From Salvator merianae (taxonomy: Eukaryota; Chordata; Lepidosauria; Squamata; Teiidae): 64,000 nucleotides of DNA. The DNA is taken from the NCBI GenBank assembly GCA_003586115.2, contig QVOM02000112.1:106418701-106482700 (forward strand). Reading direction: 5' to 3'. A model generated the notes under the pieces. That model searched no databases, was not told the origin of the DNA, and saw only the letters and a list, made by a program, of their open reading frames with translations. The position numbers and the translations under genes were made by a program. Positions 9,975 to 21,130 of the stretch are shown in pieces (position 1 is the stretch's first letter; each line of letters opens with the position of its first letter).

Positions 9975-10487
9975 GATTCTCCATCTTTGCCCAAATTATT
10001 TGGGAAAACATGGTTGTTTGTTTAAGGATAGCTCCATTGGCAGTAAAAAGGACTCAGAGGTGGCTTAGAGGTGGTAGCTGCTACACACTAATGTATTTCT
10101 GACCTTTAGTGTGGATTAGGGGTGGGATGGGAAAACTAGTTGCAGGTGCTACCATCTCTAAGTTGCTTTTTAAAAATGGGTGTGGATGCAGCCTAAATTT
10201 GCCTGCTTCTTCTGGTGTGGACAGGTACACTTTGGAGAAGAAGACAACTCTGCCCACCAAGACGTGGGAGGGCCCGTTCAACCATAGTCTGTTTAAATTT
10301 GCCTGCCTCTTCTAGTGTGGACAGGTATTCTCCAGTTCATCTAGGTGAGGCAGAAATGGCAACTGGAAAGGAATACCTTTTCCCACAGCAAGCCTGAAAG
10401 CATTGTCTTCCAAGTGCCACTTCTTCCCTTCCAATGTAAGCCAAAATTCTGGGGTACTCCTTGCACTAGAAGAGAGAGGTACATTTA
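9975..10487. repeat. MITE-like remnants with a 100-bp-spaced duplication
   Basis: TAAATTTGCCTGC followed by CTTCTRGTGTGGACAGGTA occurs at about 10194-10229 and again at about 10294-10329, exactly 100 bp apart. GTGTGGATGCAGCCTAAAT at 10180-10198 resembles the right end of GGCTGCATCC-type MITEs. The exact element structure is unresolved. Confidence 0.4.
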
Positions 10488-10709
10488 AGGCCCAGTCACA
10501 CCTAAGTTTTAATCCAGCTTCAGTCCACTTTTGGTTTGAAAGAACACATCAGCAAGTGACTAATCATTTTCTTTCCACATTATCTAGCCCAAAGGTGGAT
10601 TTTCTGAGATTGATATTGCTGAAAGAGAACATCTTATTACTTCACTGATGTGTTCTCTCAGTCTGAAAGTGGACCGAAGCTGGATTAAAACTTAGGTGTG
10701 ATTGGGCCC
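10488..10709. mobile_element. 222-bp MITE with long TIRs and TTA duplication
   Basis: The ends are inverted over roughly 80 bp. The left begins AGGCCCAGTCACACCTAAGT and the right, read inward, GGGCCCAATCACACCTAAGT. TTA flanks both sides (10485-10487, 10710-10712). Relatives lie at 15319-15535 and 41382-42108. The structure fits a PIF/Harbinger-type MITE. Confidence 0.85.
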
Positions 10710-10859
10710 TTAATTAAAGAGGCTATGTTTTTGCTCTGAGCCTCACACATTGTAGGTCATGGTTGACTTTTCTCAAAGCAAGTGGTACCAAGGACAGCTT
10801 TTCTTTTCCTTTAAAAAAAGGGGGGGTCACATGGGTCACCCCATTACACTTGTCTAGAA

Positions 10860-11085
10860 GGACCTGCAAGATAAGCCACTTCATTTCTGCTTCTTAATGT
10901 TTTAGTGCTTTTCGTATTTTAATGTTTTTAGGCGTCTAATGTTTTAAATGGAAACATAATACTTTACATTTGGATTTATTTTCTTAAAACTCGTTTTAAT
11001 CCCTTTATCTGTGTGCTGCCTTGGAGCTGTTGGATGAAGAGTGGGCTACAAATGTAATAATGAGGTAAAAAGAAATAAATCATGA
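10860..11085 (+). mobile_element. L2-type LINE 3' tail, sense
   Basis: A T-rich segment leads to GTGCTGCCTTGGAGCTGTTG, AGAGTGGGCTACAAATGTAA and an A-rich tail, the layout of an L2 3' end. No ORF2 part is recognisable. Confidence 0.55.
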
Positions 11086-11277
11086 CAGCTCTTCTGGAAA
11101 AAGGCATCAAAAGGGTGGATGATTCAGCAAGGCCTGGTTGCCTTGTATGTCTATGGGAGTGGTGGCTGAGAAAACACTGTTTATGGTCTTACTCTTTAAA
11201 TTTCATGCCTAGTAGCGCTGCTGCTAGCACCCAAAGCCTCTTACCTGCTGTCTTCAAAAAATTGTTTATTTGAAATA

Positions 11278-11712
11278 TTTATATATTACTTCCCCTTAAA
11301 ATATAAATCTCAAAGTGGTTTATAAAGAATAGAAATAGCTAAAATCATAATAATTGTATAAAAAAATGATTAAAATCAAGGATGGGAAAAACAAACGTAC
11401 AAAAATAATTCTGGAAAGGCCTGAGTAAAAAAAACAAGTCTTCAATTGGCGCCTAAAAACCAGAAGTGTAAGTGCCCTATGAATATCAGCGTGGAGACTA
11501 TTCCAAAGGGTGGGTGCCACCACAGAGAAGGCCCGACTATGAGTAGTTATAAGATGACAAACAGTTATTCGTGATGCCTGCAGCAGGACCTCCCTTGAAG
11601 ATCTTAATGATCTAACAGGTCTATACTGAGGGAGGTGATCTGCCAAGTAAGCTGGTTCCCAATATGTGAAGAGTGACAAGGAGATAGATGCAGGAAGCAT
11701 GATGTCCTCCAC
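11278..11712 (-). mobile_element. L2 LINE 3' end with ORF2 C-terminus
   Basis: An antisense open frame (130 residues, 11320-11712) contains SRAFSVVAPTLWNSLHADIH and then LVFRRQLKTCFFY, the terminal motifs of L2 ORF2. The reading frame is intact for its length but lacks the endonuclease and reverse-transcriptase core. The 3' untranslated tail lies toward 11278. Confidence 0.85.
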
Positions 11713-12680
11713 TTTTGGTTTTTACCAAATCTTCATGACTGATATTTTTAACTGAAAGAAACTTGCACTCATGTTATTATCCTTTTGTATTGCATTTTGT
11801 CATACGCTTGATTTTTATGTAATGTATAGTTATTTTGGCAATTAGTGGGAAAATGAGTTCTGGATTAACTCAAGACTTTGTTTTAAACGACAACAATAAT
11901 AAGTAAAATGGAGAAATATGGCAATGGATGATTTAATAGGGTTGCCATACTGAAAACAGCACAGCACACTTGCACTTTTAATTACTGTATAGAAGATGAA
12001 ATCTCAGCAGCTGTTACCTCCATTATAAGCTACTGAAAGTAATGTTTCTCCATATCTGCTATGAACTATTGGTTTAGTCAACAAAAAATTTATTTATCCA
12101 GTACTCATTTAATTCATATAAACAGTCAGTAAATGAGCATATGCTTTTTAAAGTTTATGCCAATTATAGTGCATATATAAATGTTTTCAAGTAAGTCTGC
12201 CGAATTAATTCTCCCACTATTAAGTACCCATTTGTCTTATTAATAGAGTATACTTGTTTGTCCCATTCAGAGCCCTAGTTTTTACATATCCTTTCCTGGC
12301 ATTAAATTGTAAAATGATGTTTCATACAAATTCTTGCATTATAAGTTGTGCTGTATTAGCAGTTACAGACAGTACCTTAAATGATGACATATGGCTTCAC
12401 AACTTCACATTTCTTGAGAAAATTGGGGTACACCACTATGAACAGATGATGCAGGTATCTATAAAGTCTAGTATGAAACCTGACAGTTAAACTATGGAAT
12501 TGACCAGCAGAAAATTTGGGCGTGTCTGCACAGTGTGGCATATTTTGTGTCTTGGTGGACTGGGCTACCAAGAGCCCACTGCAAGGACTGTCCACACTGC
12601 TGTCTGGGACTTTTATGGCCAGGCATTCAGATTAGGATTGTCCCTCATTATTCACAGAGATGACCTTCAATATTTGCCAT
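11713..12680. other. Repeat-poor AT-rich noncoding stretch
   Basis: I see no repeat family here. Frames of 72-78 residues overlap on opposite strands near 12254-12595 and are not gene-like. It may be ancestral single-copy sequence. Confidence 0.4.
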
Positions 12681-12689
12681 TGTGAAAAA

Positions 12690-13008
12690 AGAAGAACCAG
12701 AACCACGGGACACTCTATGAAGTTGATAGACAGGTTAGGACTGATAAGGGGAAGTATTTTTTCATATTCATGGAGGCCAGGTGTATCAATGGCTACTAGC
12801 ATGGATGCCTAAGGTGATGCCTCCAGGTTGGAGAGACAAGCAGGATGCCTCTAAAGGTCATTTGCAGGGAGTTGAGAGCAGGTGAAGGTTTTGCCTTTTA
12901 TTCTGCTTGAGAATGACCAGAAGCCATTGGTGGGCTACTGTGTGAAACAAGATGCTGCACCAGATGGGCTGTGGCCTGATCCAGCAGGGCTCCTCTTATG
13001 TTCTTATA
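12690..13008 (+). mobile_element. CR1-family LINE 3' end, internally deleted
   Basis: The copy starts near the ORF2 terminal part (GACACTCTATGAAGTTGATA, GGGGAAGTATTTTTTCA). It jumps directly to ATTCATGGAGGCCAGGTGTA, missing the segment that the 5423 copy has between them (about 5493-5582). It ends with CTCTTATGTTCTTATATAG. Confidence 0.8.
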
Positions 13009-14390
13009 TAGGGTACCTTTTGTATCTTTTTGACTCACAAGAAAGTTCTACTGACCAGCACATGCTGTCCCACCTACCCATTTTTCTGATTCCCTTAATA
13101 TTCACAAGAGAACAATAGAATGCCATCCTCAGATATGCTTGCAAGTAAATTTATCTAATTTTGCTGAAAATTACATGTCTGCTGGGCACCCAAGTCTTGG
13201 ACAGATTGGTACTATAATCCCAAATCTACTTTCTTGATAGTCAGTATGACTTTTGAAGGAAGATATAAAAGGTCCTTTGAAACTGTATTGTTTTCAGCAT
13301 GTCTTTGAATGTTTGTGCCACCAACCCTAGACAAAGTGAGGCCAGGGCTGGTGGGAACTGTGGATAAGAGATTTTAAGGGCATGAGATCGATGAAAGGTC
13401 ATGTATTAGGACTATCACTCCTTTGCTTCCCTTGAAAATTAATGTGACTTGTGCTCTGAGGAATTCTTCCTTGAGAAGAAATAGAGACTTCTTTCCACAA
13501 GCAAATTTTACTGAATCCTGTGGGAGTTTTCCATGAGGCATGGCAATAATGCCATGTCTCAGTTTCATTTTTATTAAATTATTTTTATGAGCACATTTTT
13601 ACCATTAAATGGACATACAAATGACTTAATCTGAAAGAATATCAAATTCATTCCTTAGAATTGGCCCTCCCTGAGGGATATTCTGACATCTGCACAGGGC
13701 TGGAGAAAAGAGAAAGCAGGCTCGGTATTGTAACATAGAATGTTATTCTCTGTCACGTTAAAAAGAAAAAAAGTCATAAAAGAAGACAAAAAGAGGGAGA
13801 TTCTCAGTGTTGTGGCTGATAGAGAAACAAATGTAAACCAGACTAAAGCACTTGAAGTCAAAACATTGTATTCTGTGAGTAACCCAATCATATATTCTGA
13901 AAGAGACACTGTTTTCCTAGTTGGATTTTGTCTCTCTTTCAGAGTTTGGACAGCAAAATTATTTTGCGTTATTGAAGAATTCAAGATTAACGTTATGCCG
14001 TTCAAATCATATTAACAGACAAGGCCCAGCTGTTCTTGATGTATAGAATATCTAAGCGTTAGTTATAAATCTGGACCAAAGACATACTGTATTCAGGAAC
14101 AGAAGACTAATTCTGAAAGGGCAAGCAAAATAATTTATTTTGTCATTCACTTCACCTGTGCAAAAAATGCAGATCAAAAGCTGTACTTTCTTTTCTCAGC
14201 AGCCATTTTTCACTGTTGTCATTTAGAATTCAGCATGAAAAGCCAAGCTATATGAGACTATCATTCCAGCCAGTATTTTCAAGTGGGGATTTGAAAACAG
14301 CAACACCCCCCAAAGAACCACACATGTATACACATGTAAGCACACACATACACACACTTGAGCACTTTATCCTAATCATGAGATGTAAAG
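13009..14390. other. Repeat-poor noncoding stretch
   Basis: No recognisable repeat family apart from short AC-rich patches near 14325-14360. Opposed 91- and 116-residue frames at 13655-14015 have no domain. The part at about 13620-14110 looks single-copy. Confidence 0.35.
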
Positions 14391-14935
14391 GCCATATTTA
14401 TATTTATGGCCACTATTCCAGGACATGGTGGACTATCCAGTCCTGGAATTAGCAACCCATCCCAAGCTGGGATGGGTTGCTTCTGGCACAGGAGAAAGTT
14501 GTCTGAATTGCAATGGACTGACCCACACTAGCCCTTGCACTGGCTTCGAAGTCCATGCCAGCTTTGGAGCTGATGTGGGAAGACTCCAAAGGCTCTGATG
14601 GCTGGGAATGAATGTTCCTGGCCTTCAGAGATCCTGGAGGCCCCATTTCGGTGGTGTGCCCTGTTGTGCCACCAAAGTGGGTCCCCTATGGTATACCAGA
14701 CCACAGAGGCATGCCTTCTTTAGGCCTTTGTGGTCCCGTGCACCACCACTAGGTCTACCAGTAAACAGGACTAGGCCACCATTTTGGATGCCCTAGCCCG
14801 ATCTATGCCCCATCCTGTGGAGATGGATGCTAGAAGGGGGTGGAACCTCTAGTTATCCACTCTAGCATGTGCAATGGAGGCCTCTAGATCCCTTCCTATC
14901 ACGGGACAGGATAGGAAAGGGCCAAAGTTTTCTAA
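14391..14935. mobile_element. Probable MITE of the GGCCTTTC group
   Basis: The right end AGGATAGGAAAGGGCC (about 14909-14932) resembles the AGTGCAGAAAGGGCC terminus of other copies. The interior has nested palindromes, such as CAACCCATCCCAAGC / GCTGGGATGGGTTG at about 14453-14480, and a hairpin core CGGTGGTGTGCCCTGTTGTG with CACCAAAG near 14649-14675. Similar cores occur at 40420, 55510 and 57455. Left end uncertain. Confidence 0.5.
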
Positions 14936-15318
14936 CTGTTAATTAGATTTCTTTGCATAGTTCGTTGGAACATCTTAAAAGCTGATTTTCTTATTTTCTT
15001 CCTTCCTCCCTTTTCCAGATCACTTGTGAATATGGTCATTGTTCACATAATGTGGTTTTAGGCAGCATGATTTTGCTATTACATGGTCAATAAAATGTGT
15101 CCTCCTTTGTTTAATGCAGCCCTGGAAACGTGCAATAATGCTATGTCCTGTGTATCTCTTTTGCTGCTGGTAGATGGGGTTCTCCCTAACCATCAACTTA
15201 CATTGGTTAACTGTACATCTGCAATTGCTTTAACCCCCCCCCCCCAGTTTTCTGCTGGCAGCAATTACCTGCATAATAGAATTTTGTATTGCATAGTGAT
15301 TTGAGGGAAGCAAACCAA
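14936..15318. other. Unclassified noncoding stretch
   Basis: A C-run at 15234-15245 is the only clear feature; no gene or named repeat seen. Confidence 0.35.
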
Positions 15319-15535
15319 GGGCCCAGCTATACCTTTGTTTTAATCCATATTCAGTTCACTTTCAGAGTTAAAGAATGCATCAGCAAAATGGCTAGCCATT
15401 TTCTTTCTGTGTTTTCTAACCAAAAGGGGAATTTTCTAGGATAGATAATGTGAAAGGAAAACTGTCACTTTCGTGATGTGTTATCTCACTGAAGGTGGAC
15501 TGAATATGGATTAAGGCTTAGGCATAGCTGGGCCC
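15319..15535. mobile_element. 217-bp MITE, relative of 10488-10709
   Basis: GGGCCCAGCTATACC at the left is inverted at the right end (GGCATAGCTGGGCCC). As in the 10488 copy, the arms contain TTTTAATCCATATTCAGTYCA-type sequence and the element folds on itself. The flanks CAA and TTT do not form a clean duplication. Confidence 0.8.
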
Positions 15536-16235
15536 TTTGTTCTAAAAGCGCTCCTACTTCTTTGCCTATTTCCTGGTCCCACACAGTGGAGCACAATGGA
15601 TGAACACAATAAGGAAAGAATCCAAACAAGATCAGGAGAAATTTGTTTATATCACACTCTGAATGTAAACGTATCGTATTCACACTTGTAGAAATCAATA
15701 TGCAAACCAACCTGTAAATATCCTGCAAAATTCACATTTAACTGAATTTTGCGTTTCGGTCCTTTATCAAAAAGTTACTTTTTGAAATGGTATTGTTATG
15801 GAAAGAGGTGTGACATGCAGGAGTGTAAAAATTGCCTTGCAAAAATGTGTGTGTATTGTGTAAATGCAAACTTTTTATGAAGTAAAAAGGCTTTAAGAAA
15901 ACATACAGTGATGCAGAAATAGATCAAACTGAACTATACTTTGAAAAAAATGAGAATATTCTAACACATGAAAACTGACAGATTTCTTCATTTATAAACA
16001 CACTATTTCAGTTGAGTATGGGATATTGCTAATCTTCTTAAGAAAAAATAATCACAAGTATTCTTCCTGTGTGGTACTTCAGGTTGCTTCCATACTTGCT
16101 GGTGGAGGAGGCCTTCATCAAAAGTCTTGGCAGGCCCAGAAGGGTGGGTGAAACCCTTGGGCCTGTGGCACATGCCACAGCCTGATCTGGGGACATTCCC
16201 TGTGATAGGTGTGGGATTTCTAGCTCTTCACTTGG
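15536..16235. other. Unclassified noncoding stretch
   Basis: No gene recognised. Around 16100-16220 there are short inverted words (GGCAGGCCCAGAAGGGTGG) that may be MITE debris. Confidence 0.35.
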
Positions 16236-16895
16236 CATAGAATCATAGAGTTGGAAGGGACCTCCAGGTCATCGAGTCCAACCCCCTGCTCAATGCAGGA
16301 TTCACTAAACCATCCCAGACAAATGTCTGTCCAGCCTCTCCTTGAAGACCTCCAGTGAAGGAGAGCTCACCACCTCCTGTGGCAGCCTGTTCCATTGATA
16401 GAAAGATTTTTCTAATATCTGTATCTATTCCCTTGAAGTTTCATCCCATTGTTTCTAATCCTTCCTTCTTGTGTGAGTGAGAAAAGGGCCAATCCCTCTG
16501 CACTGTGATAGCCTTTCAGATACCTGAAAATATCTATCATGTCTTCTCTCAGTCTTCTCTTCTGCAGGCTCAACATTCCTAGATCCTTTAACAGTTCCTC
16601 ATAGGACTTGATTTGCAGACCACCCACCATTTTGGTAGCCCTCCTCTGTACTTGCTCCAGCTTGTCAATGTCTTTTTTAAATTGGGTTGCCCAGAACTGG
16701 ACACAGTACTCCAGATGGGGTCTAACCAAGGCAGAGTAAAGAGGGATAATTACTTCCTGTGATCTAGATTACACGATGCTCCTCTTGATACATCCCAGCA
16801 TGGTGATTGCCTTTTTTGCAGCTGCATCACACTTTTGACTCATGTTCAATCTGTGATCTGTTAGTACACCCAGATCCTTTTCACATGTGCATGCC
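16236..16895 (-). mobile_element. CR1 LINE 3' end with decayed ORF2
   Basis: The 3' end lies at 16236 (CATAGAATCATAGAGTTGGA). Antisense translation gives [36 protein letters not shown] and LRGDMI-like motifs (16412-16729), and upstream DLGVLTDHRLNMSQKCDAAA (within 16769-17035). These are C-terminal CR1 ORF2 motifs. A frame break separates the two parts near 16735-16768. 5'-truncated at about 16895. Confidence 0.9.
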
Positions 16896-17999
16896 TCTTT
16901 TGGGTCTTCAGGACAGGATCTGGCTGAAACTGGGGCATGGCCAGTTGCCTGTCCTGATCTCTGGATGACTAAAGGTTGCCTAATTGTATTGTATGGCAGC
17001 AGCTTTAACCTTGTTGAGATTCTTGCCGAATGCAAAGCTACTTGTCATGTTCTGGCAGCTCCATTTTTCAAAGCTAATCCTGTCTCTTTCAGACGACAAT
17101 GGCTCGTAGCTTTAACAGTGGGTGATCACAGGTGCAGACTGGGGGATTGCTGGCTGTGAAAACATGCACTACCCGCAGCAGCTCTTGCGCCAGTGCATTG
17201 AGGAAATGCACATGCCCCCTTGACCAGCAATCACCCCTTCCATGCCTGAAATCACCTGTCCTTAAAGCTACAAGCTGTCACTCACACTGCCTGTAATGCT
17301 GTCTCCTCAGAGTCTGCTAACCTGAATAACTGTGGCCATAAGGGCGGGATGAAGTGATGATTGACATGCCATATTTGATTGAATAATTGGAACACCAATC
17401 ACTGTATTCCTCTTCCCTGTGACTGTAGCATTTCCAGATCACCAGACCCAGGACACAATGCTACAAGAAAGCATTAAGAAGAACAGTTTAAAATGGGCTC
17501 CTCAGTAGTTTGTTGGGAGGCTGTTCTAAATAGTTTTGGACACCTCTGCTATGAATAGTTAAACTTATTGACTTCTGTTAGCTGTCTGTGATATCTTTGC
17601 ATGGAACTGTTGCCTTTTATTTGAGTAGTTTGTTCAAACACATGGCTGTTAAATGCATCAAAGACTGTTAAAACTCTTTAAATCCCATCATCCTAGGCAT
17701 TATGAAATTTTAAGGAAGATTGCTGTTGCTGTTTTTTTAAAAAAAAATTATGAACACAATCTCCTTGCTAGCATATAAGGTAAAGCTGGTAATGCTCCAG
17801 GCTCATTTGAGAAGTTTGTCTTTTGCAGATAAAATAAGGGGTTTCTCTTCACTACCCTTTTGTCAGGCTAACCAAATTAGTAAAACAAAGACCCCAGAGT
17901 TGTTATTTTTGGTTTTCTATGAGAAGTTATAACTCAAAAGCATAAACGCAGTGAAAGCATAGTTAAAATTAATGAGGTCGTTCCCTTAATGGCATGGGG
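16896..17999. other. Unclassified noncoding stretch
   Basis: No named repeat or gene. The downstream part (17560-17950) is AT-rich and looks single-copy. Confidence 0.35.
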
Positions 18000-18245
18000 T
18001 CTTTTTCCTCTCCCCAAACTGAAGTTTTTGTGCCACAGATCAGCTGCAAGCTCCCTTGTAATGAGGTATTGACAATATATGTTTTATTTAATTAAAGGAT
18101 GATTAAACAGCGGTGGCCTATCTCTGAAAATGAGACGGAAGGTCTGTGTAAGAATTCCTAGGTTAATGCAGCTGTTTAAATTCTGTGTTGTATTTGACCA
18201 CTTGCCAAGAGAAGTCTGGGATTACACGATTACAGCTGGCACATA
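18000..18245. promoter_or_regulatory. Candidate conserved noncoding element
   Basis: A repeat-free stretch with homeobox-type words (TTTAATTAAAGGATGATTAA at 18088-18107) and E-box-like CAGCTG at 18041-18046 and 18170-18175. Its composition resembles vertebrate noncoding conserved elements. This is inference only and needs a cross-species alignment. Confidence 0.2.
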
Positions 18246-18539
18246 GAATGGCTGTTGGGATTCCCTCAGCTGATCAGGACCATAGCTGAGGGCTTTTCAG
18301 GGAAAATGCCAGCACTTCAAAAGAAAGAAGTGAGTGAAACGAAGGATGAAGCAGACTTGCGTTGGCTGCTCAGCTGTTCTGCCCGTGTCAAGATCTTAAA
18401 ATTACTTTTCCCTCCTCACAAAATATGATTTGTGATTCATGTTACCTAAACCTCTGGATCAAGCAGTTTATTTAGATTCTTTTTTAAAAAATAGCTGTCT
18501 GGGAAAAACAATACATCAAAGCTCTGTTTCTTTGGAACT

Positions 18540-18880
18540 ACCGAGCAAAGGATTGTGAATCTGGCAAAAAAAAACAACAACCCGCCTCTGACTGGGCGGC
18601 GGGAGACCAGCCGTTCTGACTGGAATGCATCGCGTCGGGGCACACACCTGCAAGGATAAAGCACTGCAGCCTGTTGGATAGCGATTCTTGCACCCCATGC
18701 TGGAGACAGATTTGATGTACGGCAAGGCTGAAAATATTCACAGAACGCCCGGGTGTTCACGCCCCGCGCAAAGCTAGCCATGGCTGTTGGCAGGGCCTCT
18801 GGGTTTTCGTACTGCCGCAGGAGGTCAGCACCTGACCCGGGCTTAAAGCCGGCGGCCGCCGCTACAGAAAGGGTAAAAAG
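18540..18880 (-). promoter_or_regulatory. CpG-rich patch, possible promoter or first exon
   Basis: About 22 CpG dinucleotides fall within roughly 310 bp, in AT-rich surroundings and without detectable inverted-repeat ends, so it is not obviously a transposon. On the minus strand an ATG in a good context (AGCCATGGC, start at 18781) opens a 111-codon frame. A donor-like CAG|GTGTGT would end an exon at 18648. No protein family is recognised. It could be a promoter CpG island, a coding first exon or chance. Confidence 0.2.
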
Positions 18881-18985
18881 TTGAAGACTTGGCTTTCAGA
18901 GTACTCGTAATCCCAACCGATTTACATTGGCCGAAAATGGATCCTGCCGAAAGGATGGAAGCCATTCTACTAGCTTTCATGCTCT

Positions 18986-19090
18986 GAATGTTGTTTATTT
19001 ATTTATTGGATTTTTAAGCTGCCCTGTTACTGTAGTCTCAGGGCTTTTCACAATAAAACTAATTATACAAGGCGGAAAAGTAAAGAGAAA
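18986..19090 (-). mobile_element. L2-type LINE 3' tail, antisense
   Basis: TTATTTATTTATTGGATTTT and GCTGCCCTGTTACTGTAGTC resemble the antisense L2 3' end seen at 55676 and 61253. Confidence 0.6.
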
Positions 19091-19097
19091 TAAATAG

Positions 19098-19327
19098 GGC
19101 AGGCGTATCAATGGCTACTAGAACTGATGCCTAGGTACTGCCTCCAGGGTGGAGAGACAGGCAGGATGCCTCTAAAGGCCATCCACAGGGAATTGAGAAC
19201 AGGTGAAGATTTTGCCTTTGTCTTTTGCTTGAGAATGCCCATTGGTGGACCACTGTGTGAGATGGGATGCTTGACTAGATGGGCTGTGGCCTGATCCAGC
19301 AGGGCTCTTCTTACGTTTTTAGGTTCT
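19098..19327 (+). mobile_element. CR1-family LINE 3' end
   Basis: The same 3' untranslated segment as the copy at 4236, beginning near the ORF2 stop (GCGTATCAATGGCTACTAGA) and ending CTCTTCTTACGTTTTTAGGT with a mutated tail. It lies next to an antisense L2 tail. Confidence 0.85.
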
Positions 19328-19452
19328 TAAATAGCAAGGAGAAGGAGGAGGAAAATAAAGATAAAAATGGAAATGGAAATAAAAATCCCTAAATACAAAG
19401 GTGGTGCAGAAGCAAGCAGACTATGAAGTCCCCATTACTTCCCAAAGCCCAG

Positions 19453-19812
19453 GGTGAGCAGATGTGATTTCACCAGGTGTCTAAATGGGCAACATGGCAT
19501 AGTAGCAAGAACAGGTGTGGTCCAGCTATGGCCCTCCTCATTCTGCTGAACTATAGTTCCCATCATTTGTAGTCATTAGTCAGACAGGAGGGGGACAAGT
19601 TATATTTCAGGATCATCTGGATGGCTATAGGTTGAGCACTCTTGGGTTAGAGTGCTGAATGTTGACTTAGGTAACTAGGGCACTTTCTGCACTGGGCTTT
19701 ATTCTGGATATATATCCTGGCTTATGAACCTGCTATCCATACGCTAGTGCATACTCCTGCTACTGTGCCATATTGCCTATTTAGACACCTGGTGAAATCG
19801 CATCTGGTCACC
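19453..19812. repeat. Inverted repeat with ~59-bp arms
   Basis: The left arm (19453-19511) and the reverse complement of the right arm (about 19754-19812) agree at about 52 of 59 positions; both contain GATTTCACCAGGTGTCTAAA. The roughly 240-bp spacer contains a truncated MITE end (TTTCTGCACTGGGCTTTATT at 19685-19704) like that of 24862-24988. No target duplication recognised. Confidence 0.7.
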
Positions 19813-20186
19813 AAGCAGTGCATTGTAACTTTCAGTTTGATTTCAGGTCTGTTACTGGCATCTCCTGCTGTCTGCCGAGGCTGTACCACCAAGTCTTAAT
19901 GTCACAGCAGGTCCTCATAGGAACATGGCATGTTTTGCTGCAGTAAGGATCCAGTTTATTACATGAGGTAGAGATCTGACATTCTCTCTTCACTCACTGA
20001 GCATTTTATGCCTTTGAGGGGCACCTAAATCCCTTCACACTCCTTCTAGCCCTTTCAGCAGGACAACAGTGGAGACAGGCTGACTTGGGTGCCTCCTAAA
20101 GGCCTATTGAATACCACGTGGATACTGCCTATGTAATCATGGCTGGTGCAAAGTGAACGAGAAGTTGCCTTCTTTCCATTCTCACT

Positions 20187-20590
20187 CATAGAATCATAGA
20201 GTTGGAAGGGACCTCCAGAGTCATCAAGTCCAACCCCCAGCTCAATGCAGGATTCACTAAACCATCCCAGACAGATGTCTATCCAGCCTCTCCTTGAAGA
20301 CCTCCAGCGAAGGAGAGCTCACCACCTCCTTTGGCAACCTGTTCCATTGGCTGATTGCCCTTCCTGTCAGAAAGCTTTTTCTAATATCTAGTCTGTATCT
20401 ACTCCCTTGAAGTTTCATCCCGTTGTTTCCAGTCCTTCCTTCTTGTGTAATTGAGAATAGGGTTAATCCCTCTGCACTGCGACAGCCCTTCAGATACTTG
20501 AAAACAGCTATCATGTCTCCTCTCAGTCTTCTCTTCTGCAGGCTAAACATTCCTAGATCCTTTAACTGCTCCTCGTAGGACTCCATTATC
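20187..20590 (-). mobile_element. CR1 LINE 3' end with ORF2 C-terminus
   Basis: Antisense translation (20257-20661) includes [20 protein letters not shown] and SPSLEVFKERLDRHLSGM, the CR1 ORF2 C-terminus. The 3' end CATAGAATCATAGAGTTGGA is at 20187. The frame is open but lacks the catalytic core. Confidence 0.9.
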
Positions 20591-20794
20591 TTGCTGTCTT
20601 TGAGAGCAGCTCCACATAAAATACATTGGACCAGTTCATAATTCTTGCACTTTCTCACCAAGAAAAAAAAATCTATAATTCAGAATTGTTATAGATCAGG
20701 AAATGTGTCACTGGTGGAAGATCAGGACAAGAGCACCACTGTTTGCAATTTCCAAGCAAGACTAGTGTAGCCACTATAGCTTTAGGGCAGGAGA

Positions 20795-20931
20795 TTTAGG
20801 CTGCATCTAGATGTCAGTTATTTATTCCGCTATATTTGGATATTTCAGAATAAAGCCTGGATGTCCTGGAATATCCATGTTTTTTTCTGGAATATCTAGT
20901 TATAGTGGAATAAGTGATGTCTGGATCTCTC
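20795..20931. mobile_element. Palindromic MITE, relative of 2375-2482
   Basis: It begins TTTAGGCTGCATCTAGATGT, carries TTATTCCGCTATATTTGGAT and inverted GGAATATCTAGTTATAGTGG arms, and ends GGAATAAGTGATGTCTGGAT. The last bases of the right terminus are altered, so the expected TTA is missing. Confidence 0.65.
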
Positions 20932-21130
20932 TTTGGTCTTTTCTCACAGTGGAGCTCCCACCTGTAGTTCTGTTGTATAGCACTGTGAATTACAAGACAA
21001 AAGCACAACAGAAATATTATTTAATGTGAAGTTAATAATTTTACATTTGCATTTGTGCGTGCAGGAAATGAAGCAAATAAGTTAGTACATTTCCTGAGCA
21101 ATTCAATGAAGATTCACTCCTGTTCAGCCA

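Noticed and set aside
16412..17035. Functional reverse transcriptase gene
   Set aside because: The motifs are real CR1 ORF2, but the copy is 5'-truncated, frame-broken and lacks the catalytic core; annotated as a dead LINE.
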